NCBI RefSeq assembly: GCF_002285795.1
Contig: NZ_CP022961.1
Coordinates: 3,352,001-3,416,000 of the forward strand
Direction: 5' to 3'
DNA length: 64,000 bases
Source: Plantactinospora sp. KBS50
Lineage (GTDB): Bacteria; Actinomycetota; Actinomycetes; Mycobacteriales; Micromonosporaceae
This document shows, one piece after another, positions 8,620 to 16,326 of this stretch. The notes below the pieces were generated by a model. The model did not search any database and had not been told where the DNA came from. It saw only the letters and a list, made by a program, of their open reading frames with translations. A program made the translations under genes and the position numbers. The first letter of the stretch is position 1, and every line of letters starts with the position of its first letter.

Positions 8620-9057
8620 CTACCCGAGCCGGCGCCGCCAACGATCGATGGTCCGCTTGTACGGCTCGGGCATCGGCAGCGCGGCAACTTCGTCGTACCC
8701 GAACACGCCGAGTTCCTTGTGTTCGGCGGAGTACACCAGGTCCTCCGCGTCCCGGTAACGGGCGCCGTAGCTGACGACGAAGACGTGCCGGACCGGCGTG
8801 ATCTCGTAGACCCAGCTGTCGATGATGTCGACGGATGCAACGGTCAGGCCAAGCTCCTCCGCGACCTCGCGACACACGCCTTCCTCGGGTGTCTCCCCGG
8901 GTTCGAGCTTGCCACCGGGCAGTTCCCACTCATCGCGCTCGTTTCTGAGCAACGGAACCCGGCCGTGGTAGTCCACGACCAGCTTCACCGAGATCGGCAG
9001 CTGGTACTCCAGGTAACCGGGGCCACGCTCCACCAGATAGGGCGCACGTTCGCTCAC
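8620..9057 (-). CDS. Nudix hydrolase
   Basis: 145 aa. The complete Nudix box G-x5-E-x7-RE-x2-EE-x-G is present as GKLEPGETPEEGVCREVAEE plus LG, at about residues 49-71. It should cleave a nucleoside diphosphate linked to another group; the substrate is not predictable. ATG 9057 follows an AAGG. It is convergent with the PIG-L gene over a GC-rich 84-base gap that contains overlapping inverted repeats. A gene remnant lies just upstream. Confidence 0.85.
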   Translation of the reverse strand: MSERAPYLVERGPGYLEYQLPISVKLVVDYHGRVPLLRNERDEWELPGGKLEPGETPEEGVCREVAEELGLTVASVDIIDSWVYEITPVRHVFVVSYGARYRDAEDLVYSAEHKELGVFGYDEVAALPMPEPYKRTIDRWRRRLG

Positions 9058-9084
9058 GCGGATCGACCTTTCAAGTGCATCGGT

Positions 9085-9243
9085 TCATCCAGGGGACAGC
9101 AGGATCGCGGCGATGTCGTCGGACCGTTTGAACCGGTCGCCTGGCACCTCGGGCAGCGCCTCGACGTCGCGCAGGACCTTCTCCAGGTACGGCAGCCCTC
9201 GTGCACGCGCCTCGACGACCACCTCCGGCCAGCCCTGGCAAGG
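9085..9243 (-). pseudogene. 3' remnant of an unidentified gene
   Basis: On the minus strand one frame reads about 50 residues ending SDDIAAILLSPG-stop, with the helical core EARARGLPYLEKVLRDVEAL. A stop codon (TAG at 9244-9246) is immediately upstream and there is no start codon. Composition and codon choice look like real actinobacterial coding DNA, unlike the other frames. It is read as the tail of a gene whose front was lost when the neighbouring HNH gene region was joined. The family is not recognised. Confidence 0.45.
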
Positions 9244-9367
9244 CTAATTGACGTTCCGTCCGCCGCCGTGGAACGCGCGCCCGACGTCCGGATCTGTCGG
9301 TCATCCGCACGAAGCTTCGGTGTGTCCGGGACAGACAGCCAGCGGTTCCGAACGGCACAATCGGCTC

Positions 9368-10312
9368 GTGCGTGCGTACGTCGGGGTGACCGACGGTGAG
9401 TGGTATCGGTTCCTCGCGGACCGACCCGAGGTCAGCGAGGTCAACTTCTGGCGCCCCGCCAGCTCGCGTCGCTTTCGCGCCCTCGCACCGGGCGAGCCGT
9501 TCTTCTTCAAGACGCACCATCCGCACAACCGGGTCGTGGGTGGCGGGTTCTTCAGCGGGTTCGTACCGCTGCGCATCTCGGAGGCATGGTCCACATACCA
9601 CGAGGGCAATGGGGTGGGCAGCCACGCCGACCTGCGGCATGCCGTCGGCCGGTACCGGCGGGCGGCGCTGTCGCCCGATGAGGACCCGACGATCGGCTGC
9701 GTTTTCATCCGGGACACCGTGTTCTTCCCGGTCGACCAGCCTGCCGGGCCACCACCGGAATTCGCTCCAAACGTGGTGCAGGGCAAGGGCTACGACCTTT
9801 CGGATCCGGCACACACCGGCTACTTCGGCCGCCTGCTGCAACGGCTACTTGGTCACGCCGTGGACATCGATCTCAGCGTCCCCTGGCATCGGCCCGGCCC
9901 GGTGTACGGGGACCCGCGACTGGCGCCGTACCGGCTCGGTCAGCAGGCGTTCAAGGCTGTGGTGCTCGGCGCGTACGGCCGCCGGTGTGCGATCACCGGC
10001 GGCCGGATACGGCCGGTGCTGCAGGCCGCGCACATCCGTCCGCTGCCGGTGGGTGGCGAGCATCGTCTGGACAACGGCCTGCTGTTGCGCTCTGACGTAC
10101 ACACGCTGTTCGACCGGGGATACCTCGGAGTCGACCCGCAGTACCGCTTGCTGGTCAGCCCACGCCTGCGGTCGGAGTTCGGCAACGGCACGGAGTTCTA
10201 CGCCCGTGCCGGTCAGCCGATAGCGGTGCCGGACCCGAAGCGCGACAGACCAAACCGCGAGTTTCTCGAGTGGCACCTCGACGAGGTCTATCTGCGGGGT
10301 CCGAGTTCGTGA
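9368..10312 (+). CDS. HNH endonuclease, restriction-like, with N-terminal putative PUA/EVE-like domain
   Basis: 314 aa. The C-terminal HNH_2-type nuclease shows CAITGG, QAAHIRP (His222), HRLDNGLLLRSDVHTLFDRG (Asn236, His245) and a following VDP strand, which give the ββα-metal nuclease. Residues 1-150 (VGVTDGEWYRFLA, GEPFFFKTHHPHNRVVGGG, FFSGFVPLRISEAW) look like a PUA-like or EVE-like fold, the class that reads modified bases in type IV restriction enzymes. That part is inference. GTG 9368 is chosen because the conserved VRAYVGVTD start follows. No Shine-Dalgarno is visible. Base composition is visibly less GC-rich than the neighbours, and a gene remnant borders it, which suggests acquisition by transfer. 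Confidence 0.82.
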   Translation: MRAYVGVTDGEWYRFLADRPEVSEVNFWRPASSRRFRALAPGEPFFFKTHHPHNRVVGGGFFSGFVPLRISEAWSTYHEGNGVGSHADLRHAVGRYRRAALSPDEDPTIGCVFIRDTVFFPVDQPAGPPPEFAPNVVQGKGYDLSDPAHTGYFGRLLQRLLGHAVDIDLSVPWHRPGPVYGDPRLAPYRLGQQAFKAVVLGAYGRRCAITGGRIRPVLQAAHIRPLPVGGEHRLDNGLLLRSDVHTLFDRGYLGVDPQYRLLVSPRLRSEFGNGTEFYARAGQPIAVPDPKRDRPNREFLEWHLDEVYLRGPSS

Positions 10313-10440
10313 GGCGGCGTAATCGGGTAAATCTGCGGTCCTGTGTAAAAAGTCCGACCGGGCCGTATCACCGATATCCATCGACCCTCTTCTGTTTATA
10401 GCCGGCGACATCGCCGCCGGCGGACAGAGAGGTGCTGCAG

Positions 10441-12263
10441 ATGAGAAGGTCCACCCGGAAGCGCCGAACAATGCTCGGCTTGGTCGGTGCGACGGTGCTG
10501 GGGGTCGTGGTGGCGGTCGGCGGGTACACCGCGGCCGCGCAGAGCGCCACGCCGTCGGCGGCGAGTTTGCAGGCGTGGCACGAGAAGATCGCGAAGGTCC
10601 CACACCCGTCGGCCGGCGGATGCTTCACCGCCGACTACCCGAAGCTGGCCTGGCACGCGAGCGCCTGTGCCACGGCCCCGTCGATCCCGATGACGCCCAA
10701 GCACGACATCCGGCCGCTGGTCGTGGGCAACGGGAACGACATCTCGGCCAAGGCGCCGACGGGCAACATCTCCGAGGCGTTCGGCTCGTTCGAGAACCTG
10801 GTGAACGTGATCAGCGAGAGTTCGCCCATCGGCGGCACCGGGCCGGCGGTGAACAACGCCTACTCGCTCCAGTTGAACACCAACTTCTTCGCGAGTACGA
10901 CCTGCGCCGCCTCCCCCAACCCGGGGTGCCAGGGCTGGGAGCAGTTCATCTTCGCCAACAACGGGTCCTCCGGCGTGGCGTTCATCCAGTACTGGCTGTT
11001 GCAGTACAACACGACCTGCCCGGCCGGCTGGATGTCCTTCTCGTTCGCCGGGGACCCGGACATCTACTGCTACCGGAACAGCCCGACCGGGGTGGCGGTG
11101 CCCAACCAGCCGATCTCCAACCTCGGTTCGCTCCGGCTCTCCGGCAAGGCGGTCCCGGGTGCGGACAGCGTCACCCTGCTCGTGGGATCGACCGCGTACA
11201 CCACGGCGGGCTCGAACGCGGTGAACGCGGCCGCGGGCTGGACGACGGCCGAGTTCAACATCTTCGGTGACGGCGGCGGGAGCGAGGCGACCTTCAACGC
11301 GGGCGCGTCGCTCAACGTCCGGACCCGGATCACCTACGGCGGCACGGCCGCACCGCTGTGCGTGGCCCAGGGCTTCACCGGTGAGACCAACAACCTCAAC
11401 TTCGGTAACCCCCGCCCACGCCGACGGCACCCGGGCCGGCCCTCATCTTCGTGGAGAACACGACCGGCGGCGCGGGCACGACCTGCGGCGCGGCATCGGC
11501 GATCGGGGACACCCACGAGCACACGATCGCCGGCACGCTGTACGACTTCCAGTCCTCGGGTGACTTCCAGGAGGCACTGGTCGGCACCGCCTTCGAGGTG
11601 CAGACCCGCAAGGACTCCGGGGCGCCCACCTGGCCGAACGCCTCGGTCAACAAGTCGGTGGCCACCCGGATGGGCAGCACCAAGGTGGTGCTGTGCGACG
11701 GGAAGAGCCTGCTGGTGGACGGCCGGTACACCGACCTGCAGTCGAACGGGGCGATGCATCTGCCCTCCGGCGTGGACATCCGGCGCAGCGGCAACGTGTA
11801 CACCGTCACCGACGACACCGGCAACAGCCTCCGCGTGACGGTCAACAGCACCTACCTCGACGTGAGGGTCGGTGTCGGGACCTGGCCGAGCAAGGTCCTC
11901 GGGCTGCTGGGGAACCCGGACGGCGACCCCACCCGGCTGGAGGCCAAGGACGGCTCGCAGTTCAAGCTGCCCATCTCCTTCAACGACCTCTACCAGAAGT
12001 TCGGCCCGAGTTGGCGGGTGTCGCCGATGAAGACGCTGCTCGCGCCCTGCGCCGCGGTGTCCTCGGGTGACCCGGCGGCGCCCTTCTTCGCCGACAACCT
12101 GAAGGAGGACGTCCGCGAGCGGGCGGCGGCGATCTGCCTGGAGGCCAGGGTCTCGAAGGCCTGGCTGGACGCCTGCACCCTGGACGTCGCGGTGGTGGGC
12201 GAGCGCGCCACGGCGGTGTACGCCGGCCTGCCGGACCCGGTGGTGAACGGTAACCAGCAGTAG
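10441..12263 (+). CDS. Secreted VWD-domain protein, disrupted by a single-base frameshift
   Basis: Read in two frames this is one protein of about 607 aa. Frame 1 runs from ATG 10441 (GAGAGG eight bases upstream). It gives a signal peptide (basic start, MLGLVGATVLGVVVAVGG) and a secreted domain rich in Asn/Thr/Cys as far as ETNNLNFGNP. Frame 1 then turns into Arg/Pro-rich nonsense. Sense resumes in another frame as ALIFVENTTGG and continues to the TAG at 12263, including a von Willebrand D-type domain (GDTHEHTIAGTLYDFQSSGDF and VLGLLGNPDGD). The break falls in a run of five Cs at 11409-11413; one more C restores the frame and makes the length divisible by three. It is either a recent mutation or a homopolymer sequencing error. 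Function is unknown; it is probably an adhesive or surface protein. Confidence 0.75.
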
Positions 12264-12294
12264 GTAGCGGCACGACGACGAGTCCTTCGGGACG

Positions 12295-12331
12295 CCCCGG
12301 GGATGGCGGCACGAGCCGGCCGTCCCCGGGG
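12295..12331. terminator. Inverted repeat between convergent genes
   Basis: CCCCGGGGA and TCCCCGGGG are perfect 9-base arms around a 19-base loop, 31 bases after the VWD gene stop and 33 bases from the stop of the converging helicase gene. Confidence 0.45.
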
Positions 12332-12364
12332 TTGCGCCGTAGCCCCCACCGACGGGTCAGCGCA

Positions 12365-14284
12365 TCACCGCTCGGGGATGTCGTACACCGTCCCGACCGG
12401 GCGGACCGGCCTGACCAGGCCGGCGAGGAACTCCCGGGTCTCCGGGTCGGTCGAGTGGATGACCGTGCCCCGCATGCCTCGGGTCAGCAGCACCTTGTAG
12501 GTGTTGCGGATCAACCGGTCCGCGTCGTCGTCGCCGACCCGCCCGCGGCCGCGCAGTTCCGGGTCCTTCGACTCCTCCCGCCGGGTGACCAGACGCCCGT
12601 CCCGGGCCACCAGGTCGGGGCCGAGGATGACGCCGGACCAGTCGTACTCGAAGCCCTGCGCCGTGTAGACGCAGCCCACCTGGCCGAATCCGGCGGGGTC
12701 GGTGGCCCAGTACGCGCTGCCCGGCGCGTCGCCCACCCGGCGGTCGCTCTTGACGTTCCACGGCCGGGCCCACTCCCCGACCACGACGTCCGGCACGAGG
12801 GTGCCGTCCGGGCGCGGGTCGCTCCACGGCCAGCAGTAGCCGGCGGACATCCGGGCCGTGACCCCCGGCCGTTGCCGGTCGGCCAGAAACCTTTCGAGTT
12901 GTTCGGGCGAGTAGGCCAGCCGCAGGTCGAACCGGCCGTCCCCGGCCCAGACCGTCGGCGGGCCGCCGTCGAGGCCGAGCAGCCCGAGCACCCACCGCTC
13001 GTACGCCGCGCTGCCGCCGCACCGGAACTGGTCGTGCAGCGAGACGACGTCCACGTCCAGGCCCAGCTTCCGGGCGTACGCGGAGATGACCTCGACGTTG
13101 CCCAACTCCCCCGGGCGGACCACCTGATGCTCGTCGAGCAGGAAGACCGGTACCCGGGCGGCCGAGATCAGCTCGTCGAGCTGCGGCCGGGCCCGGTCCC
13201 GCCGCGCCCTGGGCGTGTACCGGTTCACCGAGGTCTCCCGCACCCGGTGCGCCTCGTCGCAGAGCAGCACCTCGATGTCGTTGACGTCGGCGGCCATGAA
13301 GCTGTTGAAGTACTTGAACAGCCCCTGCAGCCGGGTCGATCCGCGGCCGGCGTACCGGCGCAGGGTCTGGGTGAACGACCGCGAGCCGGTCGCGTGCAGC
13401 ACCGCTCGGTTGCGCCGGGCCAGCTCGCCGAGCACGGACAGCGCGATGACGCTCTTGCCGCTTCCGGGTCCGCCGGCCACCACCACGGCTCGCTTGTGGT
13501 GCGCCGTGCGGGCCCGCTCCACGGCGTGCATCACCAGTTCGTAGGCCAGGTGCTGCTCGTCGAGCAGGGTGAAGTGGGAGCGCTCCTTCAACTCCGCCGC
13601 GGCGACGGCCAGCAGGTTCCGGCTGGGCCGTACCGCGCTGGTCAGGAACCGGTCGGCGGCGCCGGCGCCGGACAGCGGCGCGAACCGGGACCGGAGGTGG
13701 TCGAGCCACTGTCCGCGGTGCTGCCCGGTGAACAGCCGGCTCCACCGGGTCACCGGCCGCGCCAGCAGGGCGGCCACGTCCCGGTCGTGGGCGTTGTGCA
13801 GGTACGCGGCGCCCAGCAGCGGACCGGGCCGGGCGCTCGGATCGGTGCGTTCGAGGATGCCGAGGAAGTCGACGAGGTACGCGCAGTAGTCGGCGACCTG
13901 GATGCCCGGATGCAGCCGTGGTCCGGCAACGCCCTCGACCGCGACCAGGGTGTCGGACTCCTCGTACGCGGTCGCGGCCGACCACTGTTTCAGCTCGACC
14001 ACGAGATAGGAGTCTTCGCCGCTACGGGGGTCGACGCCGGCCAGGACCGCGTCCACCCGGCGGCTGGTCAGCGGAAGCTGGTATTCGACCAGGACCTCGA
14101 CGGCGCCGAGACCGGCGTCGGACAGGTCCCGGGCCAGTACGGGAAGGCTGCGCTGCCAGGAACGTCGCTCGGCGGGACTCACGCCCTGCCGCGTCGACCA
14201 CACGTGTTCGGCGACCCGGTCGGCGAGCACGCCCGCGGTGCTGAGGTCCAGCAGTTCGGCCGCGGACCTGCGGAACGCCGACAT
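12365..14284 (-). CDS. DUF2075 (Schlafen-like) helicase with N-terminal PD-(D/E)XK-like nuclease
   Basis: 639 aa. The ATPase part has Walker A GGPGSGKS at 271-278, Walker B VLLCDEAHR at 339-347, the QFR-like LHDQFRCGG and the late TAQGFEYDWSGVI and KVLLTRGMRG motifs of superfamily 1. This is the DUF2075/Schlafen-group-3-like architecture. Upstream, SRRVDAVL (Asp78) and YLVVELKQW (Glu97, Lys99) have the D...ExK pattern of a PD-(D/E)XK nuclease core. It may act on DNA or RNA as a nuclease-helicase; many relatives sit in defence islands, but no role is proven here. ATG 14284 is used because family homology starts at MSAFRRSAAELL; ATG 14332 would add 16 residues. Confidence 0.82.
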   Translation of the reverse strand: MSAFRRSAAELLDLSTAGVLADRVAEHVWSTRQGVSPAERRSWQRSLPVLARDLSDAGLGAVEVLVEYQLPLTSRRVDAVLAGVDPRSGEDSYLVVELKQWSAATAYEESDTLVAVEGVAGPRLHPGIQVADYCAYLVDFLGILERTDPSARPGPLLGAAYLHNAHDRDVAALLARPVTRWSRLFTGQHRGQWLDHLRSRFAPLSGAGAADRFLTSAVRPSRNLLAVAAAELKERSHFTLLDEQHLAYELVMHAVERARTAHHKRAVVVAGGPGSGKSVIALSVLGELARRNRAVLHATGSRSFTQTLRRYAGRGSTRLQGLFKYFNSFMAADVNDIEVLLCDEAHRVRETSVNRYTPRARRDRARPQLDELISAARVPVFLLDEHQVVRPGELGNVEVISAYARKLGLDVDVVSLHDQFRCGGSAAYERWVLGLLGLDGGPPTVWAGDGRFDLRLAYSPEQLERFLADRQRPGVTARMSAGYCWPWSDPRPDGTLVPDVVVGEWARPWNVKSDRRVGDAPGSAYWATDPAGFGQVGCVYTAQGFEYDWSGVILGPDLVARDGRLVTRREESKDPELRGRGRVGDDDADRLIRNTYKVLLTRGMRGTVIHSTDPETREFLAGLVRPVRPVGTVYDIPER

Positions 14285-14400
14285 CGACAGTTGCCCCCGG
14301 GCAGCACGAAGTGATCGTGCGGATGGGGGCATTTCCGGAGACCGGAAGCCCGTCGGACCGCTTGGTTGTCAGCACTGTATCGAGTGGATCACCGAGCGCT

Positions 14401-14766
14401 CTACTCGACCCGCGGCGCCTTCGCGGCCGAGCCCCGGCTCCGGTCGACGGGATAGCGCCGGGCCGAGTCGGCGAGCTTGTCGGTGGCCGCGGCCACCAGG
14501 TCGATTCCGAGCACGTCGGCCAGCCGGGTCAGGTAGATCATCACATCGCCGATCTCGGCGCGTACCCGCGCTGCGGACCCGGGGTCGGCCATGACCGCCG
14601 CCGACTCCTGCGGGGTGAGCCACTGCAACTCGGCGAGCAGTTCCCCCACCTCCCCGGCGAGCGCCATGGCAAGGTTTTTCGGGGTGTGGAACTGCTGCCA
14701 GTCCCGCTCGTCGGCGAACCGGCGGACCCGCTCGGTCAGGGCCGTCAGGGCGTGGTCGGTGGTCAC
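14401..14766 (-). CDS. MazG-like nucleotide pyrophosphohydrolase
   Basis: 121 aa all-alpha NTP pyrophosphatase of the RS21-C6/MazG-like type. ALTERVRRFADERDW is followed by LAGEVGELLAELQWL (E-x-x-E), then EIGDVMIYLTRLADVLG (E/D-x-x-D). The four acidic side chains of the metal site are all present. It should convert a non-canonical or excess dNTP to dNMP and pyrophosphate. GTG 14766 begins the conserved block. The AraC gene ends 10 bases upstream on the same strand, so the two probably form an operon. Confidence 0.85.
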   Translation of the reverse strand: MTTDHALTALTERVRRFADERDWQQFHTPKNLAMALAGEVGELLAELQWLTPQESAAVMADPGSAARVRAEIGDVMIYLTRLADVLGIDLVAAATDKLADSARRYPVDRSRGSAAKAPRVE

Positions 14767-14776
14767 CGGGCCAACC

Positions 14777-15589
14777 CTAGAGGTCGGGCTCCGCCGCCGC
14801 GGGCCGGTGCACCTGGCCGCGGTAGCCGCTCGGGGTGAAGCCGAGCACGGACCGGAACTCGTTCGCCAGGTGGGCCTGGTCGGCATAGCCGAGATCGGCG
14901 GCGACGGCGGCCAGGTTGGTGCCGGGGTCGCCGCGCAGGCGTTCGGCGGCCTCCTGGAGTCGGCGCCGGCGGATCATCGCCGACGGCGGCAGGCCGACGT
15001 AGCGGCGGGCCAGCCGTTGCAGGGTGCGGGCCGAGACGTGCAGGCGGGCGGCCGCGTCCTGCACGGTGAGCACGGCCGGGTCGCCGCCGACCAGGTCGGC
15101 CAGCGCGTTGGCCAGCAGCGCCTCCCCGCTCGGCGCGGGAACGGATGCCGACAGCCAGTCGGCGAACGCCTCGACGGCCCGGGTGCGCCGGGCGGCCGGG
15201 TCGTCCGGCGCGGTCATGGCCGCGGCCACCTCCGGGTGCAGCCCGGGTGCCGGCACCGGCCGGTACGCGTCGCGCAGGTCGGCGGGGTTCGCGGTGAAGT
15301 ACGGCACCGCGGCCGGGCGCAGCAGGGCGCCCACGGCCCAGCCGGTGCCGGTGAGGTCGCGGTACGAGGCCCGGGTGGTGGGGCCGGAGAAGCCGACCCG
15401 GTCCGGTTCGACCACCAGGTTGGCGGCGGGAAACGCGATCAGATGCTGCCGGGAGGACCGGCCCGGGGCGATCTGCCACTGCGGGATCCAGAACCACCGC
15501 ACCAGCGCCGCCACCCGGTCCGGCGCCGGAACCCGGTGCAGCTCCGGCAACCGGGCCGGGTACAGGACGCCCCGCTGTGCCAGGCTCAC
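14777..15589 (-). CDS. AraC family transcriptional regulator
   Basis: 270 aa. The N-terminal ~150 residues are a ligand-sensing region of the DUF6597 type (VRWFWIPQW, FPAANLVVEPDR). The C-terminal two helix-turn-helix motifs are typical AraC (VQDAAARLHVSARTLQRLARRYVGL, then LAAVAADLGYADQAHLANEFRSVLGFTPSGYR). GTG 15589 is the first start and the homology runs to it. It is divergent from the VOC gene with a 68-base gap, the usual layout for a local regulator and its target. The VOC gene is therefore the likely target. Confidence 0.88.
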   Translation of the reverse strand: MSLAQRGVLYPARLPELHRVPAPDRVAALVRWFWIPQWQIAPGRSSRQHLIAFPAANLVVEPDRVGFSGPTTRASYRDLTGTGWAVGALLRPAAVPYFTANPADLRDAYRPVPAPGLHPEVAAAMTAPDDPAARRTRAVEAFADWLSASVPAPSGEALLANALADLVGGDPAVLTVQDAAARLHVSARTLQRLARRYVGLPPSAMIRRRRLQEAAERLRGDPGTNLAAVAADLGYADQAHLANEFRSVLGFTPSGYRGQVHRPAAAEPDL

Positions 15590-15657
15590 CGCTCCACGCT
15601 ACGTGATGTCGCGCATCTGCAAGCCGGCCACCCGGCCGGGTCGTAGCGTCGGGCCTC

Positions 15658-16158
15658 ATGACCGCTTCCACCAGGGCCGCCACCGGCCAACACACCACCG
15701 ACGGCACCCCGCACGGGGCCACCAGCCTGACCCCGTTCCTGGCCATTCCCGATGCACGGACAGCGATCGACTTCTACCGGGACGTGTTCGGCGCCCGGGT
15801 GGTCGACGTGACGGAGATGGGCGGCGTGGTGGCGCACGCCGTCCTGGACTTCGGCAACGGCCTGCTCCAGTTGGGCGAGCCGATGCCCGCCTACGGCCTC
15901 GTCGCCGCGCCCGAGGGCGACAGCGACTGCTACTCCCTCGGCCTGTACTGCCCGGACGCCGACGCCGTGGTGGCCCGCGCGGAGGCGGCCGGCGCGGTGG
16001 TCCGGGAGCCGCCGTCCACCTTCGTGTCCGGTGACCGGTTCGCCAGCATCCGGGATCCGTTCGGGGTCCGCTGGTCGATCATGACCCGGATCGAGGACCT
16101 GTCCGAGGCCGAAAGCGCCCGCCGGGTCGCCGAATGGGCCGCCCAGCAGCAGTCCTGA
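15658..16158 (+). CDS. VOC (glyoxalase/bleomycin-resistance) family protein
   Basis: 166 aa with two βαβββ modules of the vicinal-oxygen-chelate fold. Module one is LTPFLAIPDARTAIDFYRDVFGA; module two is LGLYCPDADAVVARAEAAGA and ends DPFGVRWSIMT, a PhnB-like signature. Possible roles are glyoxalase-like metabolism or drug sequestration; the ligand is unknown. It is probably controlled by the divergent AraC protein. ATG 15658 directly starts the frame. Confidence 0.85.
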   Translation: MTASTRAATGQHTTDGTPHGATSLTPFLAIPDARTAIDFYRDVFGARVVDVTEMGGVVAHAVLDFGNGLLQLGEPMPAYGLVAAPEGDSDCYSLGLYCPDADAVVARAEAAGAVVREPPSTFVSGDRFASIRDPFGVRWSIMTRIEDLSEAESARRVAEWAAQQQS

Positions 16159-16190
16159 CCGTCGCTGCCGGCCTCGTTCCGGCGGCGGGA

Positions 16191-16218
16191 CCCGGTCGGG
16201 CCGCACGGCCCGACCGGG
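16191..16218 (+). terminator. Rho-independent terminator after the VOC gene
   Basis: Perfect 12-bp stem (CCCGGTCGGGCC with GGCCCGACCGGG) around a 4-base loop, followed by CCTTTACT. It starts 33 bases after the VOC stop codon. Confidence 0.8.
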
Positions 16219-16326
16219 CCTTTACTAGGGTCTGTCTCGTGAAATCCCGGCGCGGCCAGGGGGGCGGGTGAGCCCGGGATGCCGGGTGGGTCGAAGATGG
16301 CTGGCGACCGGGGCGAGGAGATCGAG

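Noticed and set aside
9071-9841. Minus-strand 256-aa frame opposite the HNH gene
   Set aside because: Most of it mirrors the HNH gene and has no family motif. Only the last ~50 residues, in a different frame, look like real coding remnant.
11405-11416. Programmed ribosomal frameshifting in the VWD gene
   Set aside because: No slippery heptamer or downstream pseudoknot is evident, and a second, similar C-run deletion occurs in an unrelated ABC transporter gene. A mutation or read error is more likely.
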